DNA of 8,655 nucleotides from a bacterium (lineage in GTDB: Bacteria > SAR324 > XYD2-FULL-50-16), in contig JAJRZQ010000027.1 of assembly GCA_024275165.1 (NCBI GenBank), positions 1-8,655 on the forward strand, given 5' to 3'. The notes under the pieces were generated by a model. The model was not told the DNA's origin, did no database searches, and saw only the letters and a program-made list of their open reading frames with translations. This document shows positions 1 through 7,626 of this stretch, piece after piece (the stretch's first letter is position 1; each line of letters opens with the position of its first letter). Both the position numbers and the translations under genes were made by a program.

Positions 1-137
1 CCTGGTATTTACAGTTCCGGGCCAAGGGAAAATCGAAAGGTCGACTTTGGAACGATGGGGAAGCGACCCGGTCTGCCCCTGTCGCCTCTCATCAAGAACA
101 GAAATTTCTTGAGCCAAACTGGTTTGTCGGATAGGCT
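1..137. other. Left-edge segment, possible 3' end of an unidentified gene
   Basis: No gene can be assigned. The plus-strand frame beginning at base 3 is open to a TAG at 132-134, four bases before the repeat element, and would encode about 43 residues ending in LEPNWFVG. It could be the tail of a gene entering from the left. However, the plus-strand frame from base 1 and at least one minus-strand frame are also open over most of the stretch, so openness alone is weak evidence. A small inverted repeat (TCAAGAA at 92-98, TTCTTGA at 106-112) lies inside. Confidence 0.2.
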
Positions 138-298
138 CTTAAGGAAACTCTGAAAAACGCGGAGTTTTCTAGCAAGGCAGGGATGCCTTGCTAAATCAAA
201 AAGCGCAACTTATTGATTTGCGTTGAGGTTGTGGATTTCATTCACAACTGAAAAAACTGAAAAACTCCCTCCTGGGAGTTTTTCAGAGGTTCCTTAAG
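138..298. repeat. 161-bp MITE-like element with inverted ends and nested hairpins
   Basis: The left end (138-158) starts CTTAAGGAA and ends TGAAAAAC. The right end (278-298) is its reverse complement with one mismatch in 21. The inside contains no coding frame but is packed with hairpins: a perfect 10-bp stem at 170-179/184-193 with a GGGA loop, a GTTGTG/CACAAC stem near 229-247, and a perfect 13-bp stem at 257-269/274-286. Bases 274-298 are identical to one half of the palindrome at 8030-8054, so this is a repeated family in the window. The outermost TTAA on both sides could be a target-site duplication, which would suit a miniature transposable element; that part is inference. It might instead be a REP-like or terminator-type repeat. 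Confidence 0.6.
251..298 (-). terminator. Rho-independent-type terminator after the lipoprotein gene
   Basis: Read on the minus strand, a perfect 13-bp stem with a 4-base loop (286-274/269-257) is followed at once by a run of six T before CAG (256-251 on the plus strand). This is the usual form of an intrinsic terminator and lies directly after the TAA at 294-296. It is built from the right arm of the repeat element, so the element appears to serve as the transcription stop of the toxin-lipoprotein unit. Confidence 0.55.
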
Positions 299-869
299 GA
301 GTTGATTCGATCTGGTAGATATATTCTGAATGATATTTATACTCTGTTTTTTCAAGTAAAATCTTACCCGTTCCAACATCACTAATCTTAAAATATACTG
401 AATCACTGATAGTAAATGGGTTTGTTTTTTGAAGCATTACTTGAATGCGAATATTGCTGTTATTTTTGCAGGGCATGTTCTGCAATTTAATAAATGAGAG
501 AAACCGCCAAAGCATAATGTCACCGTATTCAAAGTGAACCTTTAGTTCGTGTAGTCCTGGCTTAGCATATACATTTCCTACTTTTTTAGAGAGTGAATTT
601 GGCCCGAAAATTTTGTACCCAATCCCAGAATTTCTTTCTCCAAATATCAACCCGTCAATTGCAAATAAGATCAAAAAGTTTGGCCTCTCAAATCCGGGCT
701 TAATTTCGTCTAAGACTACCTGATAGTGACAATAATTACCTATATTAGCATCAAAATTTGATGGATAGGTTTCATAGCTTTGAGGGCTTATTGGAAAGTT
801 GTACATATTGCAGGAATGCAAAAAAACTATTCCAAAAATCAAAAATAAAACTAATATTATATTTTTCAC
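294..869 (-). CDS. Small lipoprotein, candidate immunity or accessory protein of the RHS toxin
   Basis: From the GTG at 867-869 the product is 191 residues and begins with a textbook lipoprotein signal: MKN, a hydrophobic stretch rich in I, L, V and F, then lipobox LHSC with Cys20 as the acylated residue. Asn at +2 would send it to the outer membrane. The mature part has no domain I can name; a PGLHELKV stretch near residues 115-122 recalls beta-sandwich lipoproteins. Two further Cys are present in the mature protein. The gene begins 25 bases after the RHS stop on the same strand, so the two are probably co-transcribed, and this is the usual place for an immunity gene; that role is inferred from position only. 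An ATG at 941 in frame would add 24 residues and overlap the RHS gene, but would bury the lipoprotein signal. No convincing Shine-Dalgarno precedes either start. Composition is much more A+T-rich than the RHS core. The stop codon lies inside the repeat element. Confidence 0.75.
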   Translation of the reverse strand: MKNIILVLFLIFGIVFLHSCNMYNFPISPQSYETYPSNFDANIGNYCHYQVVLDEIKPGFERPNFLILFAIDGLIFGERNSGIGYKIFGPNSLSKKVGNVYAKPGLHELKVHFEYGDIMLWRFLSFIKLQNMPCKNNSNIRIQVMLQKTNPFTISDSVYFKISDVGTGKILLEKTEYKYHSEYIYQIESTP

Positions 870-894
870 AGCGCAATTTAAAAAATAGTGTGTT

Positions 895-1332
895 CTATAA
901 ACCAAGAAAGTGCCCAACAGTTTTAACCGCCATTCGAGCATGCCCTATTACTTTACCTCCGTAACTATAAATCCCGTTTTGTATTGTATTTCCATAGAGA
1001 AAATTATTAAATCCTGATTTTGAAAATATTTTTTTTATAGCAGCAGTGTCTTTAAAACTTGCTACAGAGGTTCCGACAATTCCACCTACGGAAATGCCAT
1101 TTAGGATTTGTTCTGTAATATACTGATCTAGCTGATCACCAGATAGATGCTTTACATTTATGCCTTTTCCTAGGCCGTTTACAAATCCAGCTATCGCCCC
1201 AGCACCGAAATATCCTACAGTGCAAACTGTGCAAAGAGCCAATCCAACAAAAAGAGCTACTGCTGCTGCATCCCAAAATTGCTCATTTTGTGCAACATCT
1301 CGTATATCCCCACTTAGCTCTACTCCATCACT
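895..1332 (-). other. Hydrophobic, A+T-rich C-terminal tip of the RHS protein
   Basis: Residues ~1830-1974 are the variable tip after the alanine-rich helix. They hold a long apolar stretch (around ALFVGLALCTVCTVGYFGAGAIAGF), a second Gly-rich apolar segment (ISVGGIVGTSVASF), and a basic end with SKSGFNNFLYGN and GKVIGHARMAVKTVGHF. The DNA turns visibly A+T-rich near 1330 compared with the RHS core. In polymorphic RHS toxins this is the exchangeable effector tip. Membrane insertion is the only activity the composition suggests; no nuclease, deaminase or ADP-ribosylation motif was recognised. Confidence 0.45.
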
Positions 1333-4300
1333 CCCGTCATGCGTGCCGTTGGTGGTTGAAGTGGAGGTGAAATCGGGGATTTCGGCCCCGCTTGCCAATA
1401 TTTCCTTGTATTGGGCCTTAAATTGGTTGGCCGTATCAATCTGCCCTTGGCGGACTAATTCTACCCGGATTCGTTCTAATTCCGCCAAGCGAGCCGCTTC
1501 TTCGGCTGCCGCTTGAGCGTCGGCTGCTGCTTGAGCGTCGGCTGCTGCTTGAGCGTCGGCTGCTGCTTGAGCGTCGGCTGCCGCTTGAGCGGCAGCGGCG
1601 GCATCTGCTGCTGCCTGGGCATCGGCTTCTGCTTGTGCTAGATCAGCTTGGTAATCATTCCACAAATAATTACAATAACCAGTCCAATCGTAGCATGTTG
1701 ATCCCCTTCGATCTCTTGGGTTAGCCCCCCGATATCGATCATATTGGGCTTGCGTAATAGCGTAATATGTTGTAGGCAATCCCCCGTTGTTACCCCAAGG
1801 CGACCAACGCACCAAATTGTTTCCGCTTGGATCACTGTAATTAATCGGGTTATTGGCCACATAAGCATAGCGGTTGAAGTTGCTGGCCGCCGTGCCGTCA
1901 CCATCAATGATCGTATCGGGGCTGATGAAGCGACCGATCGCCGGGTCGTAGAACCTTGCATTATAATAGATCAAGCCCGTGGATTCGTCCATCTCTTGCC
2001 CTGTAAAGGCAGCGTAGGATTTCTCCGCTTGTTTTTTACCCACCTTCGATTCAATGAACACCTCGCCATAGGGCAGGTGACGAATTCTCGATTGCACCCT
2101 TCCATCCTTATCGGTAATCATCGAGGCTGTTTGGATGGGGTTGGGATGATAAAAAACCTTGTTTGCCCTGCTCTTGGTTTGAATCAAGGTCGGCAGCAGG
2201 TTGGTCGGATTGCCGGTGGGGGGAGCCGGTTCTTCATCGGGGTCGGATAAATCCTCGGTAGTGCCGCCGGTACCGCCGGTACCGCCATCGGTAATACCTA
2301 TGCCATCATCGTTATAGCCTCCATTGGAAGAAGACCCGGAACCATTCCCGCAAGAGGTCATCCAAAACATCATCAAGACCAGAGTCACGGCCAAGAAGCG
2401 GTTCCCCATACCAAAGCGGCTTTTTTCTTGCCGAGATGTGTTTTTTTCTTGGAACAGCGTCCAGGCAAAGCCCAGCAAAACCATTAAGGACAAGGCCGCA
2501 AAAAAGGAGTAAGGGATGGCCCTTAACACCTCGGGTCGAGAGAGCTGCGCCAAGCCCCGATAACCCAAGGCCAAAGCCAGCCCCTTAGGGGTGTGGTCAT
2601 TGAACATATTGGCATAGGCCAGCATCTGCCCGGCCTCGTCTTGCTCTTCATAGGCAAAGCGCTCTTCAAAGCTGGCAAGCTTGCCCATTTTGCCCGCGCT
2701 GATCGACTTGGTGACGAGGAACTTGTTACCCCGATGCTCATGCCGCACGATCACGCCGGGAGTGGGGTAAAAGGTGGTATGGAGTTTGTGGTGACGATCG
2801 CCTTGGTAAACCCGTTGCAGGATACGCTGCCCCGTGAAGTCGTAGGCGTTGGCCTGCAGCAGGTCGCCGTTTTTGTAGACCTCGGTTAAATGACCCAATG
2901 CGTTATAGCGATAAGTCCAATTCACCCTATCCAGCCGTTTGCCGATCATGGCGCCGAGAGCATTGTAATTGACCTCCAGCCCAGTGCCGGAAATCAGACG
3001 GTCGCCGGAATAAACCAAGTCCCGGTTTATCTTGGCCCCGATATGGGTCATGTTTCCGGACGAGTCATAGGCAAAGGACTTGGTGCCATAGGCCCCCGTG
3101 GCTTTGAGCAGTTGATCTAGGGCATCGTATTCAAAGGTCTGGTTTTCAGAAAGCTTTTGACCGGAAAGGTCGTCATCGTCTTCTTGATTCTCTTTTTTCC
3201 TTTCCCAACCTGTGTGCTTGCCTTGATCATGCTCGTCCTCTTCTTCTGAGTCGCTATATTGGGTAAAATCATCGATTTGCTTGATGTTGCCCTGTTGATC
3301 AAAGCGGTATTCCAAGTTTTGAATTTCCATACCTTGGCTGTCGGTGACTCGCGTGGCTTTCAACATGGCCAGCGCATCATAGATGTAATTGGTGACCACC
3401 TGCGAGGGTTTACCGGGGTCTAAGGTACGGGTTTCCGCCTGACCCAGGGCATTATAGGCGTCGTACTGGGCAAAAATGTCGCCATCCACTGCCACCTGAT
3501 ACAAATTACCGCCGGGGGTATAGCTATAAGACTGTATGGTAGCCGGGTCAGGGCCAAACTGAGGGAAGCTCTCACTACGGACCCGACCAGCTGAATCATA
3601 GGTCCAATTGCGGGTAAAGATAGCGGGGAGACTCTTAAAGCGGACCGCCTCATGAGTTTTTTGCCCCAAGGCATTGTAGGAAAATTCAATGGTGCGAGCC
3701 GGGTCGGCCACCTGGGTCAATCTACCGATGCTGTTGGTAAAAGCAGTATCGTCGTAGGTAAAACTCGTCACCTCTCCATCCGCCGAACGACGCCTCGAAA
3801 TCCGGTTTAGGGCGTCGAACTCAAAACGCATGGCTTGGCCTAGGTTGTCGATGACTGCCGTTTTATTCCCATTGGCATCGTACTCATAGGTGACCTGTCC
3901 CACAGAGGGGTCGTTCATGACCTGCAACTGCCCAAAACTGTCAAAGAGTTGGGTCAAGACTTTGCCACCGGGCAGATTGATTTGAATGGGGTTGCCTGCC
4001 GCGTCGTAGCTATAGGTAAGGTTTTGCCCCGCGCGATTCTTGACTTGAATCAGGCGTCCACGAGGGTTATAATATCGGGTTTCCTTTTGCCCCTTGGCGT
4101 TGGTAAGGGTGACCTGCCCCGGGCTATAGGCATATTTCACCTTGGCGCCATCGGGCCTTTTTGTTTGTCGGGGGCGACCTCGTAAATCTTTGGTGGTGGT
4201 TACCCAGTGAACGGGGTCGCCGACAAAATGGGGCAAGCTTTGACTTTCTACTACTTGACCTGTTTGGTAGGCGGTAAGTTGTTCGCTTTGGATGATTTTT

Positions 4301-6819
4301 CCCTGATCACCGGTTTGTTCGGTTAAGTAGGTTTGGGAAAAACCGTCGAAGTACTCAACGCTTTCTGCCATTTGCAAGGGTTCGCCCGGTAAAGAAGTCA
4401 CCATGCGGGTGGTCACGCTCTGCCCATTGGGGTCGCCCAAAGATGAATAGCTTTTGAGCATATAGCTACCATTGGGCTGAAGCACCTTGGTCAAGCGGCC
4501 AAAGGCATCGTAATTGAATTGGGTCTGGTTGCCGTTGGGGTCGGTTTCGTTGACGACCTGCCCGGCGGCGTTGAACTCCCGATTACTGCGGTGCCCCAGA
4601 GCGTTGATGGTGACCGTGAGAAGAGAGTTGGTCGCGGCATCATACTCAAACCGGGTGAGGTTCCCTTTGGCATCTTCGTAGGAAATGAGGTTGCCGCTGG
4701 CATCATATTCTATATTTTGCCTTCTCGGCATCCAAGTCCCCGCGCCTAAAGAGCAATGGTTCGCATCGGGGCAAAAAAACTGCTCAATAGCGGTGACCTG
4801 CGCCCCGCTATATTGATAACTTGTCGCGGAAATCAGATTACCACCAGCATATACCAGCAACTCCTTAGGTTGGCGCAATCGCCAGGAAATCAGATCGTCT
4901 TGAAAAGTGGTTTCGGTGGTACGGCAATCCTGATCCACACAATCCAAACTACGAATTACACTATCATAGGAGCCGTAAGTCTTTTGGCTGCTGTTGATTT
5001 TATAGATGTTCTTGCCTTCATAGACCTTTTGGGTCCGCTGTGTTTGGTGAAAACTAAAAACCTGGGGATAATATTGTACTCTCTCCCATTGAAAGTGGTC
5101 TGAAGTCATCAGGCGGCCTTGATCATCCCTGGTTTCGGTAGAGGCAAGCAGACCGTGCAGGGGGGCATCTTGCCGATAAAAATCGGTTTTGATCGCCCCT
5201 AAGTTTTCATTCGTTTGGGTCATGGAGGCGAAACCCAAAAGTTTGAAGGTGTCTCGGTTCCCCGGCAGATAACGGCTGTTTTTGAATTGGTAGCTGGTAG
5301 TCAGGCGTAAACCCCGCCCGTTGGATTGGGTGACCTTGGTGGTTAGGTAGCGAAAAAAGGTATCGGGGAGGCCCGGCCCTTGGTTGGCCCCAACCACGAC
5401 AGCCCCGGCATGGTCTAAATTGCTTTGGTATTCTATGCGGATCGTTGCCCCTGCTCCGTTGTCCAAGGTAACCAGGGCATCCCGCTTGCCGGGGATGCTG
5501 GTCAAGAGTCGGGTAGCATCGTTGGCGGTTTTACCGCGAAGCAGCAAATCCGTCACCCCGTCAACATTAAGGTCTACCGTAGTCAATAGGCTAGTGGTCT
5601 CACTCCAATCACTACGGGAAAGGCCCAGTACCCCATCTAGGTTCTGTAGAGCTTCATAACCCCCTGCGGCAGAGGCTTTGGCAACCCACGAAGGCTTGGC
5701 TGCGGATTTTGCCAAAAAATAGAGATCCGGCCTGCCCGCTCCCCGAACATTGATCCTACGCAGGCTATATTGATCGGTAGTCCATTTGTCGGCCCCAATC
5801 CCCCAGGCGCCTGCCAAGCTTTGGATGTTGTTAAAGCCTTGGCCGTTATGTTCTGCCCAGTAGGGGGGCAGGCTGGTGTTTTTGGGTAAGAATACCAGGT
5901 CGGAAAGACCGTCACTGTTTAGATCCAGGCTCTGTAGACTGTAATTAGCCGAATTCCAGATGCTTTTATTGAGCCCATAGGCCTGAGTGATATTGATCAA
6001 GGTTTGGTAACCCGTGGGGGTGGAAAGGGAAAGGTAGGTATCGTAGAGTTCGTTGTAGGGGGTAAAAATGTAATCGGTTCTGCCATCCTGGTTGACCTCA
6101 ACAGGGATCATACTAAAGTTGGGGGTGGGGGCGACGGTCACATCGGGTACCGCCATCTCTGGCAGGCCCCAGGTGCTGTTGTTCCATATCGCTTTGGTAA
6201 ATCCGCCACCAGCTTGCCCATAGAGCATGAACCCCCGTTGATGCATGAAAATCCCCTTGAGGTAGAAGTCTTGAATTCCATCCCCATTGTAATCCCCCAC
6301 ATGCCAAGTGACCGAATCGCCACTGAAATCGGCCTGATTCATGCCGTATTGCGAGGAAAGGTTTACGGCCGATAAAAACCCCCCTTGACCATCGGCTTGC
6401 AGGTATAAGGTCGACTCGTTAACATTGATGCCTTGCAGTAAAATATCGTCATAGGAATCCTGATTGACATCTAAAATATGAACCAGTTTGTTGGAACGAG
6501 CCCAAGCAGCGGCAGTCATGCCATAGGCATTGGTGATATCCACGGCGGTTGAAAATCCGCCAAGGGTGTCGGCTAAGAGCAGTTTAGCAGGTTGATTGGT
6601 GGTTTTGGGTTGTAAAAAAATATCTTTGCGGCCATCTCCATTGAAGTCCCCCATGAACAGGCTGTTTAGGTCGGTGGCCCAGTTGGCTTGATTGGTGCCC
6701 CATTGGCCGCTTACTGTTGCCAGGGGGGCTCGTGCCTGCGTAGAGGCATCTTGCCAAGTGAAGTAATGGGTGCGCAAAATACTGCTGCCATCACTGCCAA
6801 CCTCGGAAAGGGTAACCAA
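895..6819 (-). CDS. C-terminal piece of a broken SpvB/VCBS/TcdB-middle/RHS toxin-like protein
   Basis: This 1974-residue piece continues the reading frame of the upstream fragment beyond a TAA at 6847-6849. The TTG at 6819 is merely the first start-like codon, with no Shine-Dalgarno and no signal peptide. In order: about seven VCBS/FG-GAP-like repeats with DxNxDGxxD loops (residues ~54-430, e.g. GDFNGDGRKD, one degenerate as NVRGAGRPD); a TcdB-middle-like segment (~440-600, LDNGAGATIRIEY); YD/RHS repeats (~660-1430) such as FEYDAxGRL; a charged insert at 1189-1217; a hydrophobic hairpin with a lipobox (1437-1490); a Gly/Ser/Asp/Pro-rich linker; the RHS-associated core ending YYNARFYDP...GRF and DPSG (1663-1666); and a 308-residue tail. 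In this family the RHS shell encloses a C-terminal toxin that is released by self-cleavage near DPxG. The tail has an alanine-rich helix and a hydrophobic Gly-rich segment, but I recognise no catalytic motif. Unless the stop is read through or is a sequencing error, this piece is unlikely to be exported. Confidence 0.85.
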   Translation of the reverse strand: MVTLSEVGSDGSSILRTHYFTWQDASTQARAPLATVSGQWGTNQANWATDLNSLFMGDFNGDGRKDIFLQPKTTNQPAKLLLADTLGGFSTAVDITNAYGMTAAAWARSNKLVHILDVNQDSYDDILLQGINVNESTLYLQADGQGGFLSAVNLSSQYGMNQADFSGDSVTWHVGDYNGDGIQDFYLKGIFMHQRGFMLYGQAGGGFTKAIWNNSTWGLPEMAVPDVTVAPTPNFSMIPVEVNQDGRTDYIFTPYNELYDTYLSLSTPTGYQTLINITQAYGLNKSIWNSANYSLQSLDLNSDGLSDLVFLPKNTSLPPYWAEHNGQGFNNIQSLAGAWGIGADKWTTDQYSLRRINVRGAGRPDLYFLAKSAAKPSWVAKASAAGGYEALQNLDGVLGLSRSDWSETTSLLTTVDLNVDGVTDLLLRGKTANDATRLLTSIPGKRDALVTLDNGAGATIRIEYQSNLDHAGAVVVGANQGPGLPDTFFRYLTTKVTQSNGRGLRLTTSYQFKNSRYLPGNRDTFKLLGFASMTQTNENLGAIKTDFYRQDAPLHGLLASTETRDDQGRLMTSDHFQWERVQYYPQVFSFHQTQRTQKVYEGKNIYKINSSQKTYGSYDSVIRSLDCVDQDCRTTETTFQDDLISWRLRQPKELLVYAGGNLISATSYQYSGAQVTAIEQFFCPDANHCSLGAGTWMPRRQNIEYDASGNLISYEDAKGNLTRFEYDAATNSLLTVTINALGHRSNREFNAAGQVVNETDPNGNQTQFNYDAFGRLTKVLQPNGSYMLKSYSSLGDPNGQSVTTRMVTSLPGEPLQMAESVEYFDGFSQTYLTEQTGDQGKIIQSEQLTAYQTGQVVESQSLPHFVGDPVHWVTTTKDLRGRPRQTKRPDGAKVKYAYSPGQVTLTNAKGQKETRYYNPRGRLIQVKNRAGQNLTYSYDAAGNPIQINLPGGKVLTQLFDSFGQLQVMNDPSVGQVTYEYDANGNKTAVIDNLGQAMRFEFDALNRISRRRSADGEVTSFTYDDTAFTNSIGRLTQVADPARTIEFSYNALGQKTHEAVRFKSLPAIFTRNWTYDSAGRVRSESFPQFGPDPATIQSYSYTPGGNLYQVAVDGDIFAQYDAYNALGQAETRTLDPGKPSQVVTNYIYDALAMLKATRVTDSQGMEIQNLEYRFDQQGNIKQIDDFTQYSDSEEEDEHDQGKHTGWERKKENQEDDDDLSGQKLSENQTFEYDALDQLLKATGAYGTKSFAYDSSGNMTHIGAKINRDLVYSGDRLISGTGLEVNYNALGAMIGKRLDRVNWTYRYNALGHLTEVYKNGDLLQANAYDFTGQRILQRVYQGDRHHKLHTTFYPTPGVIVRHEHRGNKFLVTKSISAGKMGKLASFEERFAYEEQDEAGQMLAYANMFNDHTPKGLALALGYRGLAQLSRPEVLRAIPYSFFAALSLMVLLGFAWTLFQEKNTSRQEKSRFGMGNRFLAVTLVLMMFWMTSCGNGSGSSSNGGYNDDGIGITDGGTGGTGGTTEDLSDPDEEPAPPTGNPTNLLPTLIQTKSRANKVFYHPNPIQTASMITDKDGRVQSRIRHLPYGEVFIESKVGKKQAEKSYAAFTGQEMDESTGLIYYNARFYDPAIGRFISPDTIIDGDGTAASNFNRYAYVANNPINYSDPSGNNLVRWSPWGNNGGLPTTYYAITQAQYDRYRGANPRDRRGSTCYDWTGYCNYLWNDYQADLAQAEADAQAAADAAAAAQAAADAQAAADAQAAADAQAAADAQAAAEEAARLAELERIRVELVRQGQIDTANQFKAQYKEILASGAEIPDFTSTSTTNGTHDGSDGVELSGDIRDVAQNEQFWDAAAVALFVGLALCTVCTVGYFGAGAIAGFVNGLGKGINVKHLSGDQLDQYITEQILNGISVGGIVGTSVASFKDTAAIKKIFSKSGFNNFLYGNTIQNGIYSYGGKVIGHARMAVKTVGHFLGL
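1511..1582 (-). repeat. Four tandem 18-bp repeats encoding AQAAAD units
   Basis: Units gcttgagcgtcggctgct occur at 1511-1528, 1529-1546 and 1547-1564, identical; the fourth (1565-1582) differs only in its last base. Degenerate copies continue to about 1640. The repeat keeps the frame and encodes an Ala/Gln/Asp array inside a longer predicted helix (from DYQADLAQ to RVELVRQGQ), between the DPSG cleavage region and the C-terminal tip. Copy number can change by slippage or unequal crossing-over without breaking the frame. Confidence 0.85.
2350..2511 (-). other. Membrane hairpin with internal lipobox inside the RHS protein
   Basis: Residues 1437-1456 of the C-terminal piece form a strongly apolar 20-residue segment (YSFFAALSLMVLLGFAWTLF). 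A short K/R-rich loop follows (QEKNTSRQEKSR), then residues 1471-1490, which read like a complete lipoprotein signal: Met-Gly-Asn-Arg, an apolar core (FLAVTLVLMMFW) and MTSC. After Cys1490 comes a Gly/Ser/Asp-rich flexible linker of the kind that follows lipoprotein cysteines. The basic loop between two helices fits the positive-inside rule. The frame is open on both sides, so it belongs to the protein as encoded. Confidence 0.7.
3169..3255 (-). other. Highly charged acidic insert in the RHS repeats
   Basis: Residues 1189-1217 contain 14 Asp or Glu among 29, starting SDSEEEDEHD and ending EDDDD with a KHTGWERKK patch between. The flanking sequence is ordinary YD-repeat material (FDQQGNIKQI before, FEYDALDQLLKA after). 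It therefore looks like a surface loop inserted between two RHS strands. An Asp-rich loop could bind divalent cations, but that is speculation. Confidence 0.6.
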
Positions 6820-6846
6820 ACGACTATAACCCGAATCAACACTGAG

Positions 6847-7623
6847 TTAATAGTTCAATTTATAGGCTAATAGCAGACTGCCCGCACTGCGAATCTGAAT
6901 TTGCTGAAGCCGTTTTGCGTTCTCGACTTTTACCCCCTGTACATTGATCGGTCGGTGGTCGGGGCGGTTTTCATAGAAAAATTCTACGGTTTTGGCTTGG
7001 CTTGCGCTGCGGCCATTGCCCAGGGTATAGGTGATTTTGCGGATTTGAAAACTGCCCGTGCCGGAGTCTTCAAGGTAGTTGATTTGATAAAAGTTGCCGT
7101 AAATATCCTCGACCCGATTCAAGGCCCAGAGGCGTATAGCCCCGTTTTTCCCCCTCGCCTCAATGCGGGAATCGGCGGTAAACCCATAGAAATACTTAGT
7201 CCCATTCTTAGTGGTGCGCAGCCATTGGCAAGGCCCTGCCGCACCGCAACTTCCCTGCGGTTCGTACTTGTTCCAGTTCTCATTTTCAGAGTGATAGAGG
7301 GACTTATTTCCTGAAATGTCGATCAACTTGCCTTCGGGACCCCTAAAGTTATCGCTGGCTAGAAACCGTACGCCCTGGGCATCGGAACTACGAGAAATGG
7401 CGGAAACGCCGGATAGATGCCAGCCGATGCCGATTAAGCCGCTGCCACCGGAGGAACTATAACTTAAAGCTAAAGAGGGCTGTAGGTTTTGGGTTCCTGC
7501 CGGAAGCATTAAAGGAAGGCTTTGGGTAAAGCTGCCGCTGGCGGTAACTTCCGCATGGGCTGGAGTCTGGTAGGCTGCTAAGATAAAAATGCTCAGTGCT
7601 AGAATAATCCGGTTCCCTTTCAT
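6847..7623 (-). CDS. N-terminal SpvB-domain piece of the RHS toxin-like protein, exported
   Basis: The ATG at 7621-7623 is preceded by AGAGGGG five to six bases away and opens directly into a Sec signal peptide: MKGNR, apolar core IILALSIFILAAY, and an AHA cleavage site after residue 24. An in-frame ATG at 7728 would add 35 hydrophilic residues before the signal peptide and is less likely. The mature part is a SpvB domain, recognisable from GSFTQSLPLMLPAGTQ, LALSYSSSGG and LIGIGWHLSG, then LWALNRVEDIYGNFYQINY. It stops after 258 residues at a TAA, in the middle of the usual SpvB sequence (LAYKLNY, stop, then LSVDSGYSRLVTLSEVG in the same frame). In the family this domain leads straight into the VCBS repeats, so this is the first part of the gene continued at 895-6846. 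Alone it would be a secreted SpvB fragment. Confidence 0.85.
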   Translation of the reverse strand: MKGNRIILALSIFILAAYQTPAHAEVTASGSFTQSLPLMLPAGTQNLQPSLALSYSSSGGSGLIGIGWHLSGVSAISRSSDAQGVRFLASDNFRGPEGKLIDISGNKSLYHSENENWNKYEPQGSCGAAGPCQWLRTTKNGTKYFYGFTADSRIEARGKNGAIRLWALNRVEDIYGNFYQINYLEDSGTGSFQIRKITYTLGNGRSASQAKTVEFFYENRPDHRPINVQGVKVENAKRLQQIQIRSAGSLLLAYKLNY

Positions 7624-7626
7624 GTT

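Larger units (their letters stand above)
895..7623 (-). pseudogene. Full extent of the nonsense-interrupted SpvB-VCBS-RHS gene
   Basis: Ignoring the TAA at 6847-6849, a single frame runs from the ATG at 7623 to the TAG at 895-897, 2243 codons including both stops. The nine codons between the TAA and the TTG at 6819 (LSVDSGYSR) match the SpvB family and the fossil copy at 8060-8211, so no sequence is missing. The lesion is one codon. The remaining 1974 codons are uninterrupted, which argues that the break is very recent, tolerated through partial readthrough, or a sequencing error. Confidence 0.7.

Noticed and set aside
1511-1640. CRISPR array
   Set aside because: The 18-bp units are directly adjacent with no spacers and are translated in frame as AQAAAD repeats.
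6847-6849. Programmed recoding of the stop (selenocysteine, pyrrolysine or frameshift)
   Set aside because: The codon is TAA, not used for selenocysteine or pyrrolysine, and the sense sequence continues in the same frame, so a frameshift would not help. The many other TAA stops argue against a changed genetic code.
6004-7314. Open frames on the plus strand opposite the RHS gene, up to about 137 codons, and similar ones elsewhere at 1160-5659
   Set aside because: They are shadows of a strongly supported minus-strand gene; they show no domain, Shine-Dalgarno or lipoprotein/export signal, and their residue composition is atypical.
895-7623. A complete ABC-type insecticidal toxin complex
   Set aside because: The protein resembles a fused TcB-TcC, but no TcA-type gene is present in the window, and the Sec signal and lipobox hairpin differ from the usual complex.
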